A stretch of 64,000 nt of DNA, taken from positions 3,522,001 through 3,586,000 of the forward strand of contig NZ_JBBOSU010000001.1 of the NCBI RefSeq assembly GCF_038005225.1. The letters run 5' to 3'. Below the pieces are notes generated by a model that saw only the letters and a program-made list of their open reading frames with translations, searched no databases and was not told the DNA's origin. This stretch comes from Solibacillus sp. FSL K6-1523 (GTDB lineage: Bacteria; Bacillota; Bacilli; Bacillales_A; Planococcaceae). Position 1 is the first letter of the stretch. The number at the start of each line of letters is the position of its first letter. Of this stretch, positions 34,500 through 44,318 are shown one piece after another. Position numbers and translations under genes: made by a program.

Positions 34500-37400
34500 T
34501 CAACTTTCCAATTTCAAAATCACTTTAAATATAGATCCAATTCCTTCTTTACTCTCTACTAAAATCTCACCATTTTGATATGCAACAATTTGCTTACATA
34601 TCGACAACCCAATGCCGTAAGAGTTGGTCATTTGATTATTGGTTGCACGGAAATGCATATCAAAAATATAAGGCAAATCCTTCTCTGGTATACCCATTCC
34701 ATTATCTTCAACTGCAAATATTACATTACTTTCGACTATTTCCATCGAAAACTGGATTTTTCCAGCTGGGGTATATTTAATCGCATTTGAAATTAAATTA
34801 TTTAACACTTGCCAAGTTCGTTCTAAATCTAGCATGATATAAGCTTCTCGTTCCGCAGAAAATAAGCTTTCATATTCAATGTTTGCTTGTTCAATATCCG
34901 CTCTGTATTTCTCATCAAATAAATCAAATACCCTCTGGACAGGCCAACTCTTTAGTTCTAGCTTTGTGCGACCCGATTCTAACTTCGATAATTCAAATAA
35001 ATCATGAATTAAATAATTTAACGAAATTAAGCGCTCCTTGCTACGTATTAAATGGATTTGCTGCTGCTTAGGATCTGACACAATCCCATCTAATATTGCT
35101 TCAATATAGCCTAATACAGATGTAATGGGTGAGCGTAAATCATGCGACACATTTTGTAGGAGTACTTTGCGCTCAATTTCATTTTGCTGTAACCGTTCAT
35201 TTACTTCATTCAAATAACTATTAACAGACTGAAGCTCCTCTGTTCGGTCACGTACCTGCTCTCCTAAATGCTCATACATTTTCGTATGTTCAATGGAAAT
35301 CGCAATTTGTGATGAAATCATTTTTAATAATTCAATTTTATCCTTCCTAAAAACATAAGGCATTTGAGTATTGGCTAAATATAAAATCGCAGTCATATTG
35401 CCTTGATACATAATCGGCAAGCACAAAATCGTCTTCTCCTCCCCACCAAGATGGAACGGAGATAACATAGACGTATTGTCGATTAAAACATGCTGCTCAC
35501 TTTTCAGCACATATTGCATAATCGACTGCAAAGAAATACTTTCCGTTTCCGCGCCTCGATCGTGCGCAAGTGTAAAGGAGTTATTTTGCAACTCCGCCTT
35601 GCCGATAAAATGCATTTGGTCGTTTTCTTTTTTGAAAAAATAAGAAATATTGGCATCGGCATGCTTCATCATTAACAAAAGAACTTGACGGATTAAATCA
35701 TCCATTTTCGTCTCATTTGCAAGGATTTGATTAACCTCAATGACCGTATTCATATCAAATGGTATGAGCACCTCTTTTTTTGACGTCCCAATTTGATTCG
35801 GAATGAAATTTTCATATTGATTCTCCCATTTGACCGCCACGTGCTGGGCTCCCCATTCATACATTAACTCAACGGCTTGCTTCATATATTCCGAGGCGCG
35901 ATGCATTTCATCCTGGTGCCTATAATATTCTGCAGCACAATGACTTGCAATTGCCTGATCACAAATAAATCCATTCACTTTGGCAAGTTGAATTGAGCGA
36001 TCATAAAATAAAACCGCATCCTCATTTTTTTTCACATAAGAATGATACTCTGCTTGCAGTAAATACAATAAATGCTCGAAGTTTTCTGGTGCATGTTTCG
36101 AATATTGCTTAAACTGTTTAATCGATTTCTGTATGTGACGTTTATATTGTTGCTTCGTTTTTACCGATACATTTTTATTGTTTCGCAATAGCTTTATCAT
36201 CCATAAAGCACTATAGAAATATAATTGTGGACGCGAAACGGTCTCAACCTCTATTTTCACCGATGTTCTGAGTTCGTCTATTATTGAACTCGCTACACGT
36301 TCTTCATACAATAAATAGCTCATTTGAAGCCGTAGTACGACGTGACTCTCCCAGAATGATACATCTGTTTTATTGGTTACAGGTTTATCCCAAACCGCAG
36401 CATTCGTTGGCGTTTTTAATAGCTGTAACCAATCCACATATTCCGTTACGTATTCAATTGAAGCAATGTTTTTTGTTCGATTCAGAAAACTTTTATAGTG
36501 ATTAATTTCTTGTAATATATCATCAATAGGCATATTTTGAACATGCCTTATTTGGATTAAAAACGTCGTTGTCACACTTGCAAATAAATCATGTAGCTCA
36601 CTATTCAAACAATAGTCCAGTGCTAACTTTAAATAATAAACGCTATTCACATATGGCTTTTTCCAATATCCAATCGTTATGCCATAGTTCATATATACAT
36701 GTGTTTTATAAAGGATTTTATTTTCTCTTTCCATATGTTGAATCGCTAACATACCAAATTCATAGCTACCATTTGTATCTTTGAATCCCGCCTTTAATAC
36801 GCTTGCATACATAATATAAATAATGGAGGAAAACTCTACATCTCCATGCTTCAAGATAAGGCGCATCATACGGATGATCATCCATGTATGAAGCTTTTTA
36901 TCAATAATAAGTGCACTGCCCATCGTGTTTACTAATACAGTCATAATTAAATAAATGGACTCATCTTCATTGCGCTTTAAATGCAATAATTCTTGAGTGC
37001 GTTTTTTTCGAAGAGCAATATTTAAAAGCGAAAACTCCTTTAAAATTGCTGCAGTCGATACTTTTTCTTTTAAATCAATGTCATATAGTTTTAATGCATC
37101 ACCCGCGGTAGTAATCGCATTTTGTATATAATATATATCCCCCACATCCAGCGCCGGCGAAATCGAAGTGTAAAACAAAATTTTCTCATTATAAAGCTTT
37201 AACTTTTCGATTTTCGTCTTTGCATGACTCAACGCTTCATTAAAATAGCGTTCAGCTTCATCATTCGCATTGTTCATGTACTCCGAAATTCCTTTTATGC
37301 GCCATAACTCAAGCATTAATTCTCGATGCTCTTCCCACCCATTATTTTTCAATAACGCAATCGCCACATCCAAAAAATGACCGGCATTTTGAAATAATCC

Positions 37401-39659
37401 GCTAGCGGTTGTATTCCTCCCAATTTTAATATTCCATTCTGCAACTTTAAATTTTTCGGCTTTTGTTAATAATGGAAGACTCTTATTATAATGCTGAACA
37501 ATTTCAATGAGCGCTTCATCTGCAATCGGTTGCTCTATTAGTTCCTCCAATAATTTTGCTACATTGTAATGCGTATGCATTAACAGCTCTCCATCGATTT
37601 GCTTATAAATTACTTTTTGAATATCACGATGAACAAAGCGGAATGCGAGCTCTGAACTATCAAACAGCGATAAATGATTGAATGTAGATGCTAATAACAA
37701 GCGATTATTTAATGGTACAATGCAACCTTCTTGAATAAGAGATAGCATTACTTGCGCAATTTCGGCGCGCGTTAAATCTAAACACCGTTCAAGTAGTTGC
37801 TGTTCAAACGTAATGCCGATACAAGCCGCGACTTTAAGAACCATTTTTTGTTTTTCTGATAAATCATCTACACGCCTTGTGAAAAATTCACTTAAGTTTT
37901 TGCTCACATTGAAATCTTCCATCTTTTTCAAATCAAATTTCCAACTTCTAGACTGTAAACTGTAATATAGTAATTCAAGCTTCATAAATTGATTGAATAA
38001 TTCCTGAATATATACTGGATTCCCTTTCGTTAAATCAAACAGTAAACGGGCCATTTTACGTACAGGCTCGGACGATTCCTTAAGGGATTCTGCAACCCAA
38101 CTAAATACTTCTCCTTCAGTTAAAGGTACAAGTTCAAATGTTTGATGTTCAGGCAATAAATTTTGTAATTCTACTATCATTTCATTCGTATTTTTATATG
38201 TGAAAACGAAACAAATACCAGTTAATTCTCTGTTCACCGTTCGAATCCAATCAAGCATGCTCGTATCCATTAAATCCGCGTTCGTAATTATCATAATAAG
38301 GGAGCCCTTACTTTTTAATAACGCTGAAAGAATTCCTTTTATCGCTAGGTTAAAATAGTGATTTAGTTCAACAGGGTTAACTTCAACTAGCAAATTTGAT
38401 TGTATTACGTCTTTCGCGAAAAACCATTCAAGCTCTGGAATCAATTTTAAAAGTTCATCGTATAAATGAATATTTTCTTTTGCAAACAATTCCTGGATTT
38501 GCTCGACGTAACTTACCCCTTCCATATAAATAGTATTTAACTGGTTTCGAATCGATAAAATAATCGGCGCAAGCTTCACATTTTGCATAGCTAATTCAAT
38601 GGATGTATCTAACACAACCGCATTTTGTTGTGTCCACTCATTTTTTAACTTATTTAAAAGTTCCTTTTCTCCGCTCCCTGTGTGCCCTTTAATGAAAATG
38701 GATGGATTTTTATTCATATCGCGCTTTATATACTGATGTAAAACCTCATTCGCTAATTTTATTTGACTTGGGATTTCAACATTTAACGTGATAAAACTCG
38801 GCTTATCATGCGTTCCTAAATTAAATGGTGGAATTTTTTTATTGTTTATGACCAAATTCCAACAATAAACTAAATCTTCCTTTAAACCGGTCGCACTTTG
38901 ATAACGATCGGCTTTATTTTTGCTTAGTAATTTGTCAACAATTGCTGAAACCACTTGGGGAACGGCGGGATTCAATTTGTAAATAGCTTTCGGCTCACTC
39001 GTCATAATTTGATAAATTAATTGTTGCGGTTCATTATTTTGAAATGGTAATTGTCCCGTAAGCATCTCATAAAATAACACACCTAAACTGTATAAATCCG
39101 TTCGAAAATCAATCGTTTCATTCAAACGGCCTGTTTCTTCAGGTGCATAATAACTTAAACGGTCGGTATGTATGTACTTCACTTCTTGATTTAATGATGT
39201 TTCGTGATGAAATTTATATGCATGTTCAAAATTAATTATTTTCACTTCATATGTTTTTTCGTTTATGAGAAAATTTCTACGGTGGATGTTTCGGTAAATT
39301 ACAGAAGAATGTTGCATATCTATGAAGCCATTTGTAATTTCTATCGCAATTTTTAAAAAGATAAAAATCGGTAAAGGTTGCATAATGTATTTATTTAATG
39401 AGGTCATCTCTTCATTTTCAAAAACTAAAAGATGCTTCATATCCTCTAAAACAATTTCTACAGGTGTTAATGTAAATTGTGATTGAAGGAGTTTTATAAT
39501 TTCATACTCATAATATAAATTGGCAACAAGCTGCCGATCCATTGATTCAACAACTTTGTAGATTTTCGGTAATGTGCTTTTTCCATCATTGCCATTTATC
39601 AAAACCCAGTTATCGCTACTTTCAATCGTTTTTTTCCTATTTATAAATGTAACAACCAA
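34500..39659 (-). CDS. Pseudokinase-ATPase-TPR-GAF-histidine kinase (multi-sensor 'multi-kinase')
   Basis: A 1719-residue protein with a Ser/Thr-kinase-like N-terminus (1-275), an NTPase domain (~285-560), long TPR-like helices (~700-1220), GAF (~1240-1400), HisKA with His1506 (SHDLRSP) and HATPase (NLISNAIKY, DNGMGIP, GIGLSICKQ). The N-terminal kinase appears dead: the HRD motif reads YRNIHRRN and the DFG Asp is absent (INFEHAYK). The ATPase loop reads GHTGSGEKE, so the Walker A lysine is shifted by one. The histidine kinase half is intact. It starts at TTG with GGAGGTG upstream. It is paralogous to the gene at the left edge. No partner regulator is adjacent. Confidence 0.9.
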   Translation of the reverse strand: MVVTFINRKKTIESSDNWVLINGNDGKSTLPKIYKVVESMDRQLVANLYYEYEIIKLLQSQFTLTPVEIVLEDMKHLLVFENEEMTSLNKYIMQPLPIFIFLKIAIEITNGFIDMQHSSVIYRNIHRRNFLINEKTYEVKIINFEHAYKFHHETSLNQEVKYIHTDRLSYYAPEETGRLNETIDFRTDLYSLGVLFYEMLTGQLPFQNNEPQQLIYQIMTSEPKAIYKLNPAVPQVVSAIVDKLLSKNKADRYQSATGLKEDLVYCWNLVINNKKIPPFNLGTHDKPSFITLNVEIPSQIKLANEVLHQYIKRDMNKNPSIFIKGHTGSGEKELLNKLKNEWTQQNAVVLDTSIELAMQNVKLAPIILSIRNQLNTIYMEGVSYVEQIQELFAKENIHLYDELLKLIPELEWFFAKDVIQSNLLVEVNPVELNHYFNLAIKGILSALLKSKGSLIMIITNADLMDTSMLDWIRTVNRELTGICFVFTYKNTNEMIVELQNLLPEHQTFELVPLTEGEVFSWVAESLKESSEPVRKMARLLFDLTKGNPVYIQELFNQFMKLELLYYSLQSRSWKFDLKKMEDFNVSKNLSEFFTRRVDDLSEKQKMVLKVAACIGITFEQQLLERCLDLTRAEIAQVMLSLIQEGCIVPLNNRLLLASTFNHLSLFDSSELAFRFVHRDIQKVIYKQIDGELLMHTHYNVAKLLEELIEQPIADEALIEIVQHYNKSLPLLTKAEKFKVAEWNIKIGRNTTASGLFQNAGHFLDVAIALLKNNGWEEHRELMLELWRIKGISEYMNNANDEAERYFNEALSHAKTKIEKLKLYNEKILFYTSISPALDVGDIYYIQNAITTAGDALKLYDIDLKEKVSTAAILKEFSLLNIALRKKRTQELLHLKRNEDESIYLIMTVLVNTMGSALIIDKKLHTWMIIRMMRLILKHGDVEFSSIIYIMYASVLKAGFKDTNGSYEFGMLAIQHMERENKILYKTHVYMNYGITIGYWKKPYVNSVYYLKLALDYCLNSELHDLFASVTTTFLIQIRHVQNMPIDDILQEINHYKSFLNRTKNIASIEYVTEYVDWLQLLKTPTNAAVWDKPVTNKTDVSFWESHVVLRLQMSYLLYEERVASSIIDELRTSVKIEVETVSRPQLYFYSALWMIKLLRNNKNVSVKTKQQYKRHIQKSIKQFKQYSKHAPENFEHLLYLLQAEYHSYVKKNEDAVLFYDRSIQLAKVNGFICDQAIASHCAAEYYRHQDEMHRASEYMKQAVELMYEWGAQHVAVKWENQYENFIPNQIGTSKKEVLIPFDMNTVIEVNQILANETKMDDLIRQVLLLMMKHADANISYFFKKENDQMHFIGKAELQNNSFTLAHDRGAETESISLQSIMQYVLKSEQHVLIDNTSMLSPFHLGGEEKTILCLPIMYQGNMTAILYLANTQMPYVFRKDKIELLKMISSQIAISIEHTKMYEHLGEQVRDRTEELQSVNSYLNEVNERLQQNEIERKVLLQNVSHDLRSPITSVLGYIEAILDGIVSDPKQQQIHLIRSKERLISLNYLIHDLFELSKLESGRTKLELKSWPVQRVFDLFDEKYRADIEQANIEYESLFSAEREAYIMLDLERTWQVLNNLISNAIKYTPAGKIQFSMEIVESNVIFAVEDNGMGIPEKDLPYIFDMHFRATNNQMTNSYGIGLSICKQIVAYQNGEILVESKEGIGSIFKVILKLES

Positions 39660-39748
39660 AATAACACCTCCAATTCGCTATATATATAATATACTACGAA
39701 AGTCAAAATTGGAGGGATATCCCTTAAATTCATCCGAAAAAATACATA

Positions 39749-40306
39749 TTAATTACAACATTGAAATACATATGCTGGGGGCATATTTCGATACTCGCGC
39801 GTTATATCAATATGCTTAAAATAGTGATGAATAAAATCTTTTTTCAATAGCGTGTATTGGAAAGTAATAAAAACACCATCTTTCCTCAACAGCTTTTTGG
39901 TATTATTTAAAATCGTATTGGAAACATCTTTCGGCAAACTCGCAAAAGGTAGGCCCGAAACGACATAATCAACATAAGGGATATTACAAATCTTTGAATA
40001 CTTATTGATTTCCTCAGCAGAGCCATTAATAATAATTAGATTTTTTTCGTCCTTATACTTTTCTTTTAATAACGTACAAAAATCTGTATTACTCTCAATT
40101 AGTAAGACTACCGTATGTTGCATTTTGTTTTTCATAATCTGATCTGTGAAGACTCCCGTACCGGGACCCAATTCAACGATGTATTTTGCATTTTTGAAGT
40201 CAATGCTATGTACCATTTTTTCCGCAAGATACGTTGAGCTTGGCAAAACTGCACCCGTTTTCCTTGGGTTTAATAAATATTGAAAAATAAAACTTAAAGA
40301 TTTCAT
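39749..40306 (-). CDS. Class I SAM-dependent methyltransferase (KsgA/PmtA-like)
   Basis: The 185-residue enzyme has motif I VELGPGTGVFT, an acidic motif II (LLIESN) and motif IV SGLPFASLP. The opening FQYLLNPRKTGAVLPSSTYLAEKM is typical of the rRNA-dimethylase-like/phospholipid N-methyltransferase group, in which a 'P-x-x-x-G-A-x-x-P-S-S' start is common. Lipid or small-molecule methylation is plausible but unproven. The ATG at 40306 is the likely start; a longer frame upstream adds 21 residues with no family match. Confidence 0.82.
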   Translation of the reverse strand: MKSLSFIFQYLLNPRKTGAVLPSSTYLAEKMVHSIDFKNAKYIVELGPGTGVFTDQIMKNKMQHTVVLLIESNTDFCTLLKEKYKDEKNLIIINGSAEEINKYSKICNIPYVDYVVSGLPFASLPKDVSNTILNNTKKLLRKDGVFITFQYTLLKKDFIHHYFKHIDITREYRNMPPAYVFQCCN

Positions 40307-40472
40307 GTATGCGAACACTCCATAGATTTGAATTTTTCTACTACGGTTTTTACAATACATTTCAAACATAAAGAAACAGTGTGAAAAATTCTTAAGAATC
40401 CTTAAGATTTAGGGTTCGTTTGGATCGAAAAATTTCCGAGAAACTTTTTTGAAGTGGAGATATTGGGGGTAA

Positions 40473-40590
40473 AACGTGTTTTGGCTAGTTACTGCATCGT
40501 TCCGGCTAGTAAGCGATATATTTTGACTAGTAACGCAAAAAGAGTGGCGCGTTTCGATAGGAGAATGGCGAGTATTGCGAAAAATTTGGC
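40473..40590. repeat. Degenerate 21-bp tandem repeat array
   Basis: Units begin at 21-base steps: GGCTAGTTACTGC, GGCTAGTAAGCG, GACTAGTAACGC, GGCGCGTTTCG, GGCGAGTATTGCG, GGCGAGAAAAAGG. Each has the form GGC(T/G)AGT followed by a less conserved tail. It is non-coding and lies between the methyltransferase and rlmD genes. Confidence 0.6.
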
Positions 40591-40599
40591 GAGAAAAAG

Positions 40600-40650
40600 G
40601 AAAAGCCGTGCCAAAAATCCCTATTGAAATTGGGTTTCCGGCACAGCTAT
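40600..40650 (-). terminator. Intrinsic terminator of rlmD
   Basis: On the minus strand AGCTGTGCC...GGCACGGCT is followed by TTTTCC. Inner bases AACCC/GGGAT can extend the stem. Confidence 0.7.
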
Positions 40651-40667
40651 TTGTACTAATAAATAAA

Positions 40668-42059
40668 TTAAACTAACTCCAACCATGTAACTAATTCTAC
40701 ATGTGTCGTATGTGGGAATAAGTCGACAGGTTGTACGGTTTTAAGTACGTAACCAAATGGCAGTAATTCCGTTACATCTTTCGCGAATGTATCTGGATTA
40801 CAAGATACGTAAACAATTCGTTTCGGTTTCGAACGGCCGATACGGCGCATCACTTTTCCGCCAGCTCCAGAACGTGGTGGATCAATCAATAGTATGTCAG
40901 CGAATCCGAACTGCTCTTGCATTTCCGCTAATCCATTACGTGCATCACGCGCAAGGAATATTGTATTATGCAAATCATTATCGATGGCATTGCGTTTTGC
41001 CGATTCAATCGATGTTTCGACAATTTCGATTCCTGCTAATTCTTTCACGCGCGCAGCAAATGGTAATGAGAACGTGCCGACACCGCAAAACAGGTCAATC
41101 ATTTTCTCATCTTCCTTTGGTTTACCCATTTCTAGTGCAAGCTCAACAAGTTTTTGTGCTTGTTTTGGATTCGTTTGGAAAAATGTATCAAACCAAAGAC
41201 GATAGCGATACCCCGCCATTTCATCATAAATGAAATCACGCCCCGCTAGTAAATGTGTATCCTCGGATTGTGTTCGATCTGCCCAGTCTGTGTTGACAAG
41301 CCAAAGAAGACTTTTCACATTTGGTAATTTCTTCGTAATGCGCTCAACAAGATTTTCAACAGCCGCTGCTAACTCTCCGTCCGGCGTTTGTGTCGCAAAT
41401 AATGCCAGCATCATTTCGCCAGTTACAAACGATTCACGCACCATTAAATGACGCAGAAGCCCTTCATGTTTATCTTTGTTATAGCCTTTCAATCCGAATT
41501 CTTTTACCCATTGGCCGACTTCTAGCATGCCATCAACCATATTTTGACCAGCGATTAAACATGTTTCTAATGGAACGATTTTGCGGAAGTTTCCTTGTTC
41601 ATGCTGTCCCATTTCCCCCTCAGGTGAAAACGTGAACTCCATCTTATTACGATAGTTCCAAGGATTGTCTGCACCGATCGTGTCTAGCACTAGCCCAGAA
41701 TCTAACCCTTCACTTTCCAATGCGTTTTTCACTTGCTCCGTTTTATGCTTCAATTGACCTTCATACGTCCAGTGCTGCCACACACAACCGCCGCAAAGTT
41801 CAAAATGTGGACAAGGAGCTTCTGTTCGCTCAGGACTTGCTACTAAAATTTCTCCTGCCTCTACTTTTCGTCTTTTCTTATCAGGATCATCAACGACAAC
41901 TTTCACAGACTCCCCTTTAAGTGTCTGCGGAATCGTTAACTTTAGCTTTCTAGGATTAAAACCTCTATCACTTTCACGCCAAATTACTGCTTGTCCATTC
42001 CCTCTATCATCTAAATGGTCAATTGTCGCAATAAGCGTTTCTTCTTTTATATTAGTCAA
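40668..42059 (-). CDS. rlmD: 23S rRNA (uracil-5-)-methyltransferase RlmD/RlmCD
   Basis: A 463-residue RumA/TrmA-family enzyme. It has an N-terminal TRAM domain (1-65), the 4Fe-4S cluster cysteines CPHFELCGGC (about 82-91), SAM-binding DLFCGVGTFSLPFA and the catalytic Cys in IVYVSCNPDTF. It methylates C5 of uridines in 23S rRNA (U1939/U747-type sites). The start is TTG (MTNIKEETL) with AAAGGGGA upstream. The gene stands alone. Confidence 0.95.
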   Translation of the reverse strand: MTNIKEETLIATIDHLDDRGNGQAVIWRESDRGFNPRKLKLTIPQTLKGESVKVVVDDPDKKRRKVEAGEILVASPERTEAPCPHFELCGGCVWQHWTYEGQLKHKTEQVKNALESEGLDSGLVLDTIGADNPWNYRNKMEFTFSPEGEMGQHEQGNFRKIVPLETCLIAGQNMVDGMLEVGQWVKEFGLKGYNKDKHEGLLRHLMVRESFVTGEMMLALFATQTPDGELAAAVENLVERITKKLPNVKSLLWLVNTDWADRTQSEDTHLLAGRDFIYDEMAGYRYRLWFDTFFQTNPKQAQKLVELALEMGKPKEDEKMIDLFCGVGTFSLPFAARVKELAGIEIVETSIESAKRNAIDNDLHNTIFLARDARNGLAEMQEQFGFADILLIDPPRSGAGGKVMRRIGRSKPKRIVYVSCNPDTFAKDVTELLPFGYVLKTVQPVDLFPHTTHVELVTWLELV

Positions 42060-42514
42060 GGAATATTTCCCCTTTCAATAGTAATTTCATGTATTGAAGG
42101 CTGATTTCCACAATGCTTGTGTACCTCTTCAAAACAGATAGCCATTGTCATTATAACGAATATGAGCCCGAATGAACATTAACTTCTAACAAACTTCGCA
42201 ATTTGCACTTTGGTGGTAGGGAATCACACACAATTATTTCGTGTAGCAAGCAAAATGTATTGATCTTATGCATAGTTACAAGGCTAACTATTACCTACAT
42301 CGTTTCCCTTTAAAATCTCCAAGCGCATATTTCGGTAAAGACTCCGAAAATACCAACTTAATATTCTTATGTTCGATACAGTCGAGCCTCTTTTTAGAAG
42401 AGTATATATACATCTAACAATATAAAATGATAATTTATTTTGGCAAACTAAACTATTATACGAGTTTTATTCGAAGCTCTTTCATAACTTATGAAGACGA
42501 AAGGAGGGATAAAT
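42060..42514. other. 455-bp intergenic region, no gene seen
   Basis: Divergent spacer between rlmD (-) and the small protein gene (+). It is AT-rich and has no long frame, no repeat of the families described here and no confident terminator. It presumably holds both promoters. Confidence 0.5.
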
Positions 42515-42904
42515 ATGGGCAATTATGTATTACCAACTGGCGTACTGGAAAAAGCACCTCGAGCTGTTAGTGCTGTCATTAATCTAGTTAATTTAGTTCG
42601 TAAAGCTCAGGATGTTGAGGTCGAAGTTTGGGACTTGTCTTCTTTTTCTAATCCTGTAAAACTCCCTGTTCTTACAGGTAACAATATACCTGTAATATTT
42701 CCTTATCGACTTCCCCCTGTAACCTTTGCAGAAATGTACGCAAGTTTAACAGGTGTTTTATTTTATGAAATCCGAATTATTCATCTGAAGGCTAGAAGGA
42801 TCATTGCGAATTGTTTTGGAAGGAGTATTACTTCGGTAGCCCAAGAAGGAAATACGGTGCTCGATCAACAACTAATCAAAATTGATTTGAATTGCAGTTG
42901 TTAG
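42515..42904 (+). CDS. Small beta-rich protein of unknown function
   Basis: A 129-residue protein with no signal peptide: MGNYVLPTGVLEKAPRAVS..., alternating V-x-V-x-V strands (VEVEVWDLSSFSNPVKLPV, VIFPYRLPPVTFAEMYASLTGVLFYEIRI) and a Cys pair at the very end (CSC). The pattern of N-terminal 'V-P-S/T-G-V' and short strands resembles small surface or spore-associated beta proteins of bacilli. I do not recognise a named family, so this is only a resemblance. AAAGGAGG lies seven bases before the ATG. Single-gene unit with a terminator. Confidence 0.65.
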   Translation: MGNYVLPTGVLEKAPRAVSAVINLVNLVRKAQDVEVEVWDLSSFSNPVKLPVLTGNNIPVIFPYRLPPVTFAEMYASLTGVLFYEIRIIHLKARRIIANCFGRSITSVAQEGNTVLDQQLIKIDLNCSC

Positions 42905-42936
42905 TTTGCGTAAAGCTTGAATAAGTTTAAACAACG

Positions 42937-42968
42937 AAGACCGACTATTACTGCTAGTCGGTCTTTTA
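42937..42968 (+). terminator. Intrinsic terminator
   Basis: AAGACCGACTA / TAGTCGGTCTT followed by TTAAA, between convergent genes. Confidence 0.85.
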
Positions 42969-42976
42969 AACGCTTA

Positions 42977-44152
42977 TCACGTGTCCATCGAAATATAGTC
43001 CCATTCTTCATCGCGATGCCCGATTATCCAAAACAATCCTCTACGTCTTTCCATAACGACACTTTCATTTAAACTTGCTGGCGCTTCTTGTTCTTGTATG
43101 CGACTATTTACGCAAGCCCAGTGTAGTCGATAAATTTTATCCGCCTCATCCAAAATTACCTCTATGTTACGCATCGTCGTTTCACCATAAAATTGTTCGA
43201 ACGACTCGCAGCTTGAAACAACTTGAATGGCATATTCACAGTCACAAATATCATCTGGAAAATCAAGTGTATCGACAAGCCCTAACGCCCAAATAAGCAC
43301 CCAGTATGCTTCATATTGCCAAGATATATTACCCGCTTCTTGCTTATTTGGATTTTCCGATTGCAAAAAGTTCCGTTCATTATCCGTTAAGTATTTTTCC
43401 ACACCAAATTTATTGAGCATGCCTGTAAAGAAATCCCTCGATTCATGAATATCACTGTCTTGTGCAACATCGCAAGCATATTGAATAATAATTAATAATG
43501 CGACTGCTCTTTTTGCGATTTGTTCCTGTGTTTTAAACGAATAATGTGCTAACGGTAGCAGCTGAGGAAGCCCTTGATTAAATGGAATTCCATGTTCATT
43601 TAAATACATAATCGTGTTGTTCTTTCTTCGTTCCCCTTCTTCCGTTATGACTTCAGGTCCCATTATCTTTCTAGTGCACGCATGAGGTCTAAATTGAGCA
43701 GGACCCGACTTGCCATCAGGGTATACGATTACAAGCCCTTCTTGATCGAGCAAAATTCCATTTGGTAAAAAACCAATTCCACCGATTTGTGCGAGGAGGT
43801 TCGTAAATAATTGAAGCAGTTCTTCCTCAATATCCTTTTCTACTTCAATCGCAATCATCGTATTCAATACAGATATTTGTGTTAATACAAGCTCTTTTAG
43901 CTGCTCATCTTCAAAAGGAATTTCATCATAAAATCCCATCATTCCAGGTATATTTTTTTCAAAATAAGAGGGATCGCTATCTTCTGAACTGACTCGTATG
44001 ATCATCTTCTCTTTATTAAAAAGCTTTTTGGACTGGATTTTGTAGTCATTTTCATTTTGTTTAATTCGAAAATCTTTCGCGAAAACATGTAAAATGTTGT
44101 TTCCAATATCGTCAATATCATTTAAAGACGCGTAAATTGTAAAATATTTCAA
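42977..44152 (-). CDS. DUF4272 family protein
   Basis: The 391-residue cytosolic protein has the DUF4272 pattern in its C-terminal half: FKTQEQIAKRAVALLIIIQYACDVAQ, WQYEAYWVLIWALGLVDTLDFPDDICDCEYA and RLHWACVNSRI. The N-terminal half (about 1-140) is a separate alpha/beta region. The start is TTG with AAAGGGAGAGAAAATA before it. It follows jetC by about 165 bases, separated by a partial repeat. Whether it belongs to the Wadjet transcript is uncertain; no clear terminator lies between. Function unknown. Confidence 0.82.
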   Translation of the reverse strand: MKYFTIYASLNDIDDIGNNILHVFAKDFRIKQNENDYKIQSKKLFNKEKMIIRVSSEDSDPSYFEKNIPGMMGFYDEIPFEDEQLKELVLTQISVLNTMIAIEVEKDIEEELLQLFTNLLAQIGGIGFLPNGILLDQEGLVIVYPDGKSGPAQFRPHACTRKIMGPEVITEEGERRKNNTIMYLNEHGIPFNQGLPQLLPLAHYSFKTQEQIAKRAVALLIIIQYACDVAQDSDIHESRDFFTGMLNKFGVEKYLTDNERNFLQSENPNKQEAGNISWQYEAYWVLIWALGLVDTLDFPDDICDCEYAIQVVSSCESFEQFYGETTMRNIEVILDEADKIYRLHWACVNSRIQEQEAPASLNESVVMERRRGLFWIIGHRDEEWDYISMDT

Positions 44153-44225
44153 TATTTTCTCTCCCTTTATCGTACGCTTTTCTAGTAATCTGAAACATTC
44201 ACTTCATTTTGTAAAGTTTGAATAT

Positions 44226-44298
44226 CCACTGAATAACATCGCATATTTAGCATTCACCCGTCACTTATAGAAGTAGTGGTTTTTTGTTGAAATAAGTT
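44226..44298 (-). repeat. Stop-codon-associated repeat, partial copy 5
   Basis: In the sense of jetC, 20 bases after its TAG, the sequence runs AACTTATTTCAAC...CTACTTCTATAAGTG...GGGTGAATGCTAAATATGC..TTATTCAGTGG. It then loses similarity. This matches the first third of copies 3 and 4. The rest of the element is absent. Confidence 0.7.
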
Positions 44299-44318
44299 GC
44301 GGCGGGTGTATAAAACAT

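Noticed and set aside
40473-40590. 21-bp array as a CRISPR or transposon end
   Set aside because: Units are contiguous and degenerate, without spacers, inverted ends or a nearby transposase.
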